From positions 1-5,239 of the forward strand of contig CAMZMA010000035.1 in the NCBI GenBank assembly GCA_947311815.1: 5,239 nt of DNA, written 5' to 3'. Source of the DNA: an uncultured Flavobacteriaceae bacterium (GTDB taxonomy: Bacteria > Bacteroidota > Bacteroidia > Flavobacteriales > Flavobacteriaceae). The notes under the pieces were generated by a model that did not search any database, had not been told where the DNA came from, and saw nothing but the letters and a program-made list of their open reading frames with translations. The position numbers were made by a program, and so were the translations under genes. Positions 1 through 5,239 of the stretch are shown in pieces. The first letter of the stretch is position 1, and every line of letters begins with the position of its first letter.

Positions 1-19
1 AATTTTTAAAGAATCGTTT
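1..19 (+). repeat. Left arm of 19-bp perfect inverted repeat
   Basis: The arm reads AATTTTTAAAGAATCGTTT, the exact reverse complement of 127-145. Symmetry ends inside the core: base 20 (A) would need T at 126, which is A. The outward limit cannot be seen because the window starts here. In the gene's frame this arm encodes IFKESF. Confidence 0.9.
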
Positions 20-859
20 ACTTTCGGATGAATTTTTCCTAATTGTAAATTGTTAAATAAAAGTTGATATGAAGAAATGTCAATTTTTTGATGAGGAATA
101 ATAATCAAATGGCCTCCTTTTTTAGAAAACGATTCTTTAAAAATTACAAACATACATTACAATCATCCTATTTTTAAGAATGTTTTTTCAAAAAAGACTC
201 AAAATTTTCAATATCCGTTTGTATCGAACTACTACCCTACTACATTAAACAACAATTCTGATATTATTTCTTTCGAAAACAATACTGGTTTTATTAGCCA
301 AATAACTAAAAAAACACATAATATTTATTGGTTCGCTTCTCCACTTTCTAAAAAGAATTCAAATTTTACAAATTCGCCTTTAATTGTACCTGTTTTTTAC
401 AAAATTGGGCAAGAGAGTTTTCAATTACCCAAATTGTATTACAGAATTAATGAACGTAATCAAATCAACATTAAAACTCCATTAAAAGAAGATGAAGTTG
501 TTCGTGTTTCTGGTAAAAACCACCATTTTATCCCCTTACAAAAAGCGCAACAAAAGCAACTACAAATAACCTTAACAGATCAACCTTTAATGGCAGGAAA
601 CTACTTTGTAATAAGAGAAAAAGACACTTTACAATCACTTGCTTTTAATTATCCGAAACAAGAGAGTTCGTTCAATTTTTTAGATGTACCAGCATTATTA
701 AAAAGTAAAAAAAACATCACCTCTGCTACTTCTATTAAAAAAGTATTGCAAGAAATTCAGCAGAAAAACAAAGTTCAATGGCTTTGGAAATGGTTTTTAA
801 CGTTAGCAATTGTATCTTTGCTCGTAGAAATTTTTATCTTAAAATTCTTTACCTCATGA
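2..859 (+). CDS. BatA-domain membrane protein, C-terminal part, frame broken by an inverted segment
   Basis: The 5' end lies outside the window. From 95 to 859 frame 2 is open and reads like the C-terminal part of the large Bacteroidetes proteins that begin with a BatA/TIGR02226 two-helix membrane domain: NIHYNHPIFKNVF, FQYPFVSNYY, NSPLIVPVFYKIGQESFQLPK, then a single C-terminal membrane helix (WLWKWFLTLAIVSLLVEIF) and a short tail. As written, frame 2 from base 2 reads IFKESFTFG and stops at 29-31, with another stop at 92-94. Flipping 20-126 between the flanking repeats restores 285 uninterrupted codons up to the stop at 857-859, including KGGHLIIIP, the strand-turn typical of the GATase1-like fold in these proteins. 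Without the flip, only weak internal starts such as TTG at 434 would be available. The gene ends in an ATGA overlap with the next gene. Family membership comes from remembered homologues. The cellular role is unknown; aerotolerance or envelope functions proposed for Bat proteins are not demonstrated here. Confidence 0.8.
127..145 (-). repeat. Right arm of 19-bp perfect inverted repeat
   Basis: The plus strand reads AAACGATTCTTTAAAAATT, the exact reverse complement of 1-19. In the gene's frame it encodes the end of V plus NDSLKI and leads into TNIHYNHP. The two arms encode different residues in different reading phases, so protein-level conservation alone does not explain their identity. Confidence 0.9.
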
Positions 860-2115
860 GCACGCTCATTAAATCTGCAACAATAATTGACAATTCTAGT
901 CAATTTCATCTTCAAAAAAAAGACATCTTAATAGAACGTGGTGTTATTCAGAAAATTGAAAATAACATCAAACCAACAACAAACGATGTTGTTATATCCT
1001 TAGAAAATCTACATGTTTCTTGCGGATGGTTTGATACCAGTGTTTCTTTTGGCGAACCTGGTTTTGAAGAACGAGAAACTATAGAAAATGGTTTAGCTAC
1101 CGCAGCAAAAAGTGGTTTTACGGCTGTTGCAGTAAACCCGAATACAAACCCGATTATTGACAATAAATCTGCTATTGAATTTTTGATAAATAAAGCGTCA
1201 AAAAAAGCCACAAACCTATTTCCAATCGGCGCTTTAACACATCAAAGTAGAGGGATGCAAATGGCAGAATTGTACGATATGCAACAATCTGGAGCCATCG
1301 CTTTTGGCGATTACAACGCAGCTATTGCCAATGACAATCTTCTTAAAATAGCTCTTTTATACGCTCAAAATTTTGATGGATTAGTGCTTAGTTTTCCAAA
1401 AAATAACGCAATTGCTGGTGACGGAGTTGCAAACGAAGGTATTAACAGTACTAAATTAGGACTAAAAGGAATTCCTGCATTGGCAGAACATTTACAAATT
1501 GCCAGAGATTTATTTTTACTCGAATATACAGGCGGAAAATTACACATTCCTACGATTTCCACTAAAAAATCGGTCGCATTAATTAAAGAGGCTAAGAAAA
1601 AAGGATTAGACGTAACATGTAGCGTTAGCGTGCATCATTTACTACTTACTGATGATGAATTGATTGATTTTGATGGAAATAAAAAAGTAAATCCGCCTTT
1701 ACGAACAAAAGAAGATACCAAAGCATTACAAAAAGGAGTAAAAGACGGAATCATTGATATGATTACTTCAGATCATAACCCGATTGACATAGAACATAAA
1801 AAAGTAGCTTTTAGCGATGCAAAAGATGGTACAATCGGTTTAGAAAGTGCTTTTGGCGCTTTACATACCGTATTAGATTTAGCAACAATTATCAACTGTT
1901 TCACTGTACATCCAAAGAAAAGATTTGGAATAAAAAATTATGCCATTGCCATTGGAGAAAAAGCAGACATCACACTTTTTAATCCAAATACAACATCGAC
2001 ATTCACTAATAAACAAATATTATCTACCTCTAAAAACAGTATTTTTATCGATAAAAAGTTAAAAGGAAAAGTGTATGGAATATTTGCAAATAATCAATTA
2101 ATTATCAAAAAATAA
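856..2115 (+). CDS. Dihydroorotase-like protein (class I fold) lacking metal-ligand histidines
   Basis: A 419-residue amidohydrolase-superfamily protein, the usual length for class I dihydroorotase (dihydroorotate ring closure in pyrimidine synthesis). The start at 856 is chosen because ATGA overlaps the upstream stop and MSTLIKSATIID begins the N-terminal beta-domain; the 26 residues before it do not fit the family. Family landmarks: EPGFEERETIENG (67-79), NPNTNP (94-99), GAIAFGDY with D152, GLKGIP, ARDLFLLEYTGG, HHLLLTDDEL (from 260), NPPLR (279-283) and SDHNP with D306. Key residues are missing: the DxHxHxR metal motif is DTSVSFG (His to Ser at 62 and 64, Arg to Gly at 66), the next His ligand position is S179, and HIxHxST is HIPTIST (T233). 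It is therefore probably not a conventional metal-dependent dihydroorotase. It may be a structural partner, like the inactive pseudo-dihydroorotases that scaffold aspartate carbamoyltransferase in some bacteria, or have another role. The frame is intact, so it is not a decayed gene. Confidence 0.9.
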   Translation: MSTLIKSATIIDNSSQFHLQKKDILIERGVIQKIENNIKPTTNDVVISLENLHVSCGWFDTSVSFGEPGFEERETIENGLATAAKSGFTAVAVNPNTNPIIDNKSAIEFLINKASKKATNLFPIGALTHQSRGMQMAELYDMQQSGAIAFGDYNAAIANDNLLKIALLYAQNFDGLVLSFPKNNAIAGDGVANEGINSTKLGLKGIPALAEHLQIARDLFLLEYTGGKLHIPTISTKKSVALIKEAKKKGLDVTCSVSVHHLLLTDDELIDFDGNKKVNPPLRTKEDTKALQKGVKDGIIDMITSDHNPIDIEHKKVAFSDAKDGTIGLESAFGALHTVLDLATIINCFTVHPKKRFGIKNYAIAIGEKADITLFNPNTTSTFTNKQILSTSKNSIFIDKKLKGKVYGIFANNQLIIKK

Positions 2116-2124
2116 GAGAACTAT

Positions 2125-2451
2125 ATGGAAAACTTATCATCAAACGACGGAAAAACATACGCCTTTATCAGTTATTTAACCATTATTGGTACTGTTTTGG
2201 CTTTTGTGTTAAACAATAACAAAAAAATTACTTTTGCAAGCTTTCATATCCGACAAAACATCGGGCTAAACCTTTTGTATTTTATCAATCATTGGATTAT
2301 TAAAGTCTATTTTGGATGGTTTGCTTTTAAAGTAATTGCAGTTCTTCTTTTTGTTCTTTGGGTAATCGGATTTATGGGTATGCTTAAAGATGAAGAGAAA
2401 AGTGTTCCTGTTATTGGAGATCATTTTCAAGATTGGTTTAAAAACATATAG
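2125..2451 (+). CDS. Small three-helix membrane protein, DUF4870-like
   Basis: A 108-residue integral membrane protein. It has a short polar N-terminus, hydrophobic helices at about 12-29, 45-62 and 67-87, and a polar C-terminal tail ending in a VPVIGDHFQDWFK segment. YAFISYLTIIG near the start and FASFHIRQNIGL before the second helix resemble the DUF4870/Tic20-like pattern, in which a conserved H-x-x-Q motif follows the first hairpin. The start ATG lies 9 nt after the upstream stop, with only a weak purine run (AAGAGAA) before it. Its biochemical role is unknown. Close packing with the neighbours suggests cotranscription, but nothing in the sequence links it to a particular partner. Confidence 0.8.
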   Translation: MENLSSNDGKTYAFISYLTIIGTVLAFVLNNNKKITFASFHIRQNIGLNLLYFINHWIIKVYFGWFAFKVIAVLLFVLWVIGFMGMLKDEEKSVPVIGDHFQDWFKNI

Positions 2452-2453
2452 AT

Positions 2454-3092
2454 ATGCTACACTATATTGTTAGAGAACCTAAAATTGACATTCAAAATCC
2501 ATCGCTTTTAATTTTATTACACGGTTATGGCAGTAATGAACAAGATTTATTTTCGTTTGCTGATGAGTTGCCAGATGAATTATTAATTGTAAGTGCAAGG
2601 GCACCTTACGAAATGGGTTTTGGTGGTTATGCTTGGTACGCTATTAATTTAGACGCTTCAAACAACAAGTTTTCAAACTTAGACGAAGCTCGTGCATCGA
2701 TAGAAAAAATAGCTTTTTTTATTGATAAAATAAAAGCCACATACAATACAAACACTACAAATACTTTTTTATTAGGATTTAGTCAAGGTGCTATTTTAAG
2801 TTACGCACTTAGCTTTAATTACCCAAACAAAGTACAGCATGTATTGGCTTTAAGCGGTTATATAAATAACGAATTATTACCAGAAAACACCTCAGAAATA
2901 AATAGTACTACCGATTATTATATTTCTCACGGAAATGCAGATCAAGTATTACCTGTAGAATGGGCAAGAAAAGCTCCGTTATTCTTAGATTCTTTAGCTT
3001 TAAAAAATGTATATTCTGAATATTCTGTAGGACATGGAGTTGCGCCACAAAACTTTTTTAGCCTAAAAAAATGGATTGAAGAACGAATTTAA
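2454..3092 (+). CDS. Alpha/beta-hydrolase, carboxylesterase/phospholipase family
   Basis: A 212-residue cytosolic serine hydrolase of the Abhydrolase_2 type, the usual length for this family of small carboxylesterases, lysophospholipases and acyl-protein thioesterases. The first strand ends in LLHGYGSNEQD (from 21), which forms the oxyanion-hole region. The nucleophile elbow is GFSQGA with Ser110. The acid is Asp163 in SHGNADQVLPVEWA and the base is His194 in VGHGVAP, so the catalytic triad is complete. There is no signal peptide or membrane segment. The start lies 2 nt after the stop of the small membrane protein, suggesting translational coupling. Its stop overlaps the stop of the convergent gene in TTAA. 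The substrate cannot be told from sequence; hydrolysis of a short-chain ester or lysolipid is the family expectation. Confidence 0.9.
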   Translation: MLHYIVREPKIDIQNPSLLILLHGYGSNEQDLFSFADELPDELLIVSARAPYEMGFGGYAWYAINLDASNNKFSNLDEARASIEKIAFFIDKIKATYNTNTTNTFLLGFSQGAILSYALSFNYPNKVQHVLALSGYINNELLPENTSEINSTTDYYISHGNADQVLPVEWARKAPLFLDSLALKNVYSEYSVGHGVAPQNFFSLKKWIEERI

Positions 3093-4060
3093 ATTTCGCT
3101 CTTTCCAATATGAAAAATAGCATCGCCCATATTAATAATCGGAAAATTATTAATAGCAAAAATAAATCCATCAAACGGCGCTTTTACTGCATAATTGGTT
3201 TCTCCATACGTATCCATAATATGTCCTAAAATTTGTCCTTTTGTTACTTCATCGCCATTTTTAATTACGGTACTAAACATACCTGCAATTTTTGCTCGAA
3301 TCCATTTTCTTGTCGTAATTTCAATACTTTTATCCATAGAAGGAATAACAACACTTTTATGAATCATATTAAAATACCTCAAAATATTTAAGGTTCCGTT
3401 AATTCCTTTTTCTATAGAAATTTCATCCAATCGTAACGATTCTCCTCCTTCAAAAACCAATACAGGAATGTTGTTTTTGTAGCATTCATTTCTAAAAGAT
3501 TTAGGAATGAGCTTAGAACTCATCATAAAAGGAGCATTAAAAATATGTGCTAATTTTTTGGCGCGGTCATCTTGTAAAGTATATCTAATTTGGGCAAAAT
3601 TGTTTCGTTGTGCACCGCCTGTATGAAAATCTATCGCAAAATCTACATTTTTCACCAATTCTTTCATATGATAATAAGCAACTCTACTTGCTAAAGAACC
3701 TCTTTTAGAACCAGGAAAACTACGGTTTACATCTTTACCATGCATATCTCTAGAAAAATTTAAAAATCCGAAGACATTTAATAACGGCACTACAATAACA
3801 CAACCTCTGTAAATTTTGTAGCTTTTATCAATCAACATTCTACGGATGAGTTCTATGCTGTTTACTTCATCGCCATGTAAACCACCTTGAAGCAATATTG
3901 TGGGTCCTGCTTTTTCGCCATTAAAAACATAAACAGGTATTTCTATGAGTGTTCCTGTTGGCAATCTATCAACAGTAATTTTAATTAGTTTACTTTCTCC
4001 TAAAGCAATTTTTTGTCCTCTGATTTCTACAACATCATTTTTAAAATCTTTTTTGAACAT
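3089..4060 (-). CDS. Succinylglutamate desuccinylase/aspartoacylase family zinc hydrolase
   Basis: A 323-residue member of the AstE/AspA family, M14-like zinc enzymes that cleave N-acyl groups from amino acids. The zinc ligands are visible: H62 and E65 in GGLHGDE, and H146 in DFHTGG. DVNRSFPG (110-117) carries the substrate-binding N-R pair, and E204 in VFEGGE is the expected catalytic glutamate. After about residue 240 a second region containing AGMFSTVIKNGDEVTKGQ and APFDGFIF resembles the beta-barrel (lipoyl-like) C-terminal domain seen in many bacterial members. The ATG at 4060 lies within the end of the upstream ligase gene (20-nt overlap), with AAGG directly before it; no later Met is near enough to serve. 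The substrate is not determined. Pairing with a RimK-type ligase suggests an acylated or glutamylated amino acid, peptide or protein tail. Confidence 0.9.
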   Translation of the reverse strand: MFKKDFKNDVVEIRGQKIALGESKLIKITVDRLPTGTLIEIPVYVFNGEKAGPTILLQGGLHGDEVNSIELIRRMLIDKSYKIYRGCVIVVPLLNVFGFLNFSRDMHGKDVNRSFPGSKRGSLASRVAYYHMKELVKNVDFAIDFHTGGAQRNNFAQIRYTLQDDRAKKLAHIFNAPFMMSSKLIPKSFRNECYKNNIPVLVFEGGESLRLDEISIEKGINGTLNILRYFNMIHKSVVIPSMDKSIEITTRKWIRAKIAGMFSTVIKNGDEVTKGQILGHIMDTYGETNYAVKAPFDGFIFAINNFPIINMGDAIFHIGKSEI

Positions 4061-4934
4061 CCTTTTTATTTTCTAAAAATTCGATAATTTCTTTGGCTAT
4101 ATTTACCTTGGTATAGGCTTCAATTCCTTGTAAACCTGGTGTTGAATTTACCTCAATTAACAGCGCTCCTTTTTTAGAACGTATTAAATCTACTCCGCAA
4201 ATTGGCAAACCTACATAATTAGCAGCTCGTAATACCATTTTCTCTTCTTTTGATGTCAAAACAACCGCTTCTCCTCTGCCTCCTCTATGAATATTAGATC
4301 TAAAATCGCCTTCTTCTCCTATTCGTTTCATAGATGCTACCACTTTATTGCCCACAATAAAAGCTCTAATATCTTCTCCGTTCGATTCTTTTACAAATTC
4401 TTGAATTAAAATGCTTGCATTCATATTATAAAAAGTATCGATAATAGATTTTGCCGATTTTTTAGTATCTGCCAACATAACGCCCAAACCTTGTGTGCCT
4501 TCTTGTAATTTTATAATTACAGGAGCACCACCCAACAATTCGATTTGTTCTTCTACATTATCAGGATGAATAGCAAAAACTGTTTTAGGAATTGGTACTT
4601 TTTTTCTGTGCATAATCTGTAAGGTTCTTACCTTATTTTGAGCACGTAAAATACCTAAAGATCGAGCAGTACTATACACTCCGTTCATTTCAAACTCTTT
4701 GACTACAGCAGCTCCATGTTTGCTTACAGATGTGCCTATTCTTGGAATTACAACATCCGCAGCATCAATAATATCTTTATCTTGATAGATGATTTTCGAT
4801 TTTCCTTCGCCTAAAAAAACCGAACATTTTATATGATTTACAACACGTACATCATGCCCACGTTTTTTTGCTTCTTGAACAATTCTTTGGGTCGAATATA
4901 TATTTTCGTTGACTGATAAAACTATGATTCTCAT
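4041..4934 (-). CDS. rimK: RimK-type alpha-L-glutamate ligase (ATP-grasp)
   Basis: A 297-residue ATP-grasp ligase that aligns almost end to end with remembered E. coli RimK, which adds glutamates to the C-terminus of ribosomal protein S6 using ATP. Landmarks: an N-terminal preATP-grasp domain with VIPRIGTS (62-69), GGAPVIIKLQEGTQGLGV (135-152; K142 as ATP-contacting lysine), QEFVKE (178-183), GEDIRAFIVG, EGDFRSNIHRGG (208-219), and the magnesium/ATP residues D249, E261 and N263 in GVDLIR and IEVNSTPGLQGIE. No key residue is missing. The first ATG gives the normal RimK N-terminus MRIIVLS. It is the first gene of a minus-strand pair and overlaps the next by 20 nt. RimK-type enzymes also make glutamyl peptides or modify other targets, so S6 as substrate is the default inference only. 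Confidence 0.92.
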   Translation of the reverse strand: MRIIVLSVNENIYSTQRIVQEAKKRGHDVRVVNHIKCSVFLGEGKSKIIYQDKDIIDAADVVIPRIGTSVSKHGAAVVKEFEMNGVYSTARSLGILRAQNKVRTLQIMHRKKVPIPKTVFAIHPDNVEEQIELLGGAPVIIKLQEGTQGLGVMLADTKKSAKSIIDTFYNMNASILIQEFVKESNGEDIRAFIVGNKVVASMKRIGEEGDFRSNIHRGGRGEAVVLTSKEEKMVLRAANYVGLPICGVDLIRSKKGALLIEVNSTPGLQGIEAYTKVNIAKEIIEFLENKKDVQKRF

Positions 4935-5081
4935 ATTAATTCTGTAAATAAAACCATTACAATCGCAATTTTGTTTCTATTACAATCTTATTTTCTAGTG
5001 TCTTATGAACAGAACATCAAAGATATACAATTTCTACTATGTTAGAAAGCGGGTATAAACAAATTGAGACAGCAACAGCTT
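4935..5081. other. Intergenic leader upstream of rimK, no gene seen
   Basis: This AT-rich stretch carries no convincing ORF, tRNA or riboswitch fold that I can see. It presumably holds the rimK promoter and leader; apart from the weak -7 match there is nothing to report. No Shine-Dalgarno sequence precedes the rimK ATG, as is common in Bacteroidetes. Confidence 0.5.
5018..5025 (-). promoter_or_regulatory. Possible Bacteroidetes -7 promoter element for rimK
   Basis: On the minus strand this reads TATCTTTG, a match to the Bacteroidetes -7 consensus TAnnTTTG, and would place the transcription start about 75-80 nt before the rimK ATG. No TTG sits at the expected -33 distance, and such matches are common by chance in AT-rich DNA. 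Confidence 0.3.
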
Positions 5082-5239
5082 AGTACATGACAAAAAACGC
5101 TTTAACATATGTATTTTTTTAAAAATCAAACCTTTAGTACTCAGACCTCATAGGTTTTCCTCCTTCGGCGGATAAATAAAACCTATGAGGTCTCTAAACT
5201 AAAAAAAATCTAAATAATTGTTAATTTTTGTCATATACT
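5082..5239. repeat. Large imperfect palindrome, REP- or MITE-like non-coding element
   Basis: The outer arms AGTACATGACAAAAA (5082-5096) and the reverse complement of 5225-5239 (AGTATATGACAAAAA) match at 14 of 15 positions. Moving inward, TTAACA (5102-5107) pairs with TGTTAA (5219-5224), a T run (5114-5120) faces an A run (5201-5208), and the perfect stem 5143-5158/5178-5193 lies at the centre. The same order on both sides makes a nested foldback of about 158 nt with internal bulges. No ORF is present. The right arm reaches the window edge, so the true end and any target duplication cannot be seen. Confidence 0.5.
5143..5193. repeat. Perfect 16-bp hairpin with 19-nt loop
   Basis: AGACCTCATAGGTTTT at 5143-5158 is the exact reverse complement of 5178-5193. 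The loop at 5159-5177 contains CCTTCGGCGG and could form a small inner stem. Palindromes with the ACCTCA/TGAGGT core are, as I recall, dispersed in flavobacterial genomes. There is no T-run directly after either side of the stem, so it is not a classical intrinsic terminator, although it could stop or stabilise transcripts entering from the right. Confidence 0.75.

Larger units (their letters stand above)
1..145. other. Candidate intragenic invertible DNA segment (OFF orientation)
   Basis: Perfect 19-bp inverted repeats at 1-19 and 127-145 flank a 107-bp core (20-126). Read on the minus strand, the core encodes 35 codons plus two bases: SKKGGHLIIIPHQKIDISS, then YQLLFNNLQLGKIHPK. These join exactly in frame to the left repeat (IFKESF, plus strand, 2-19) and the right repeat (V-NDSLKI, plus strand, 128-145), and on into TNIHYNHP. 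The core is therefore backwards relative to the gene that surrounds it, and inversion at the repeats swaps a complete frame for an early TGA at 29-31. This is seen directly. That it switches in living cells is inference. No recombinase gene lies in the window, and the left repeat may extend beyond base 1. Confidence 0.72.

Noticed and set aside
91..177. Short plus-strand frame beginning MRNNNQM, present only in the given orientation.
   Set aside because: It runs across the inverted core and right repeat, has no family resemblance and is probably incidental.
778..855. N-terminal extension of the dihydroorotase-like protein from an upstream start at 778.
   Set aside because: These 26 residues lie over the membrane helix of the upstream gene in another frame and do not resemble the family; the ATGA start at 856 fits length and alignment.
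434..859. A separate 141-residue protein starting at TTG 434.
   Set aside because: Frame 2 is open from 95, and the upstream residues (NIHYNHPIFKNVF, NSPLIVPVFY) match the same protein family, so 434 is an internal codon of a longer gene.
948..1211. Minus-strand open frame of 87 codons.
   Set aside because: It lies wholly within the dihydroorotase-like gene, shows no recognisable domain and is a shadow of conserved plus-strand codons.
1365..1562. Minus-strand open frame of 65 codons.
   Set aside because: It lies antisense to conserved motifs of the dihydroorotase-like gene, with no family resemblance or independent start signal.
5143..5193. Classical intrinsic terminator.
   Set aside because: The stem is perfect, but the loop is long and no T-run follows the stem on either strand. 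No gene inside the window ends toward it.

Overview
This is a low-GC window with the codon use, gene content and sparse Shine-Dalgarno signals of a marine Flavobacteriaceae genome (Polaribacter/Tenacibaculum-like). The genus is inferred from resemblance to remembered protein families; no search was run. Two convergent gene groups fill most of it.

Plus strand, 1-3092: the C-terminal part of a large BatA-domain membrane protein (5' end outside the window) overlaps by ATGA a dihydroorotase-like protein that has lost its metal-binding histidines. A small DUF4870-like three-helix membrane protein and a serine alpha/beta-hydrolase follow. Spacings are -4, 9 and 2 nt, so this looks like one operon. 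Minus strand, 4934-3089: a RimK-type alpha-L-glutamate ligase overlaps by 20 nt a zinc-dependent succinylglutamate desuccinylase/aspartoacylase-family enzyme, a possible ligase/hydrolase pair. The two groups meet tail to tail, sharing the four bases TTAA at their stop codons.

The most striking signal is at 1-145. Two perfect 19-bp inverted repeats (1-19 and 127-145) bound a 107-bp core that lies backwards inside the BatA-domain gene. As written, the gene stops at 29-31. If the core is flipped in silico between the repeats, the reading frame is open and gives a family-like stretch (FSKKGGHLIIIP ... HPKVNDSLKITNIHY) in frame with the rest of the gene to 859. This is a candidate intragenic invertible segment caught in its OFF orientation. 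A rare inversion or an assembly error are the alternatives.

The last ~305 bases (4935-5239) hold no recognisable gene. They contain a weak candidate promoter for rimK and a perfect 16-bp palindrome with a 19-nt loop. That palindrome is nested in a larger imperfect inverted structure (5082-5239) whose outer arms match at 14 of 15 positions, suggesting a REP- or MITE-like non-coding element.
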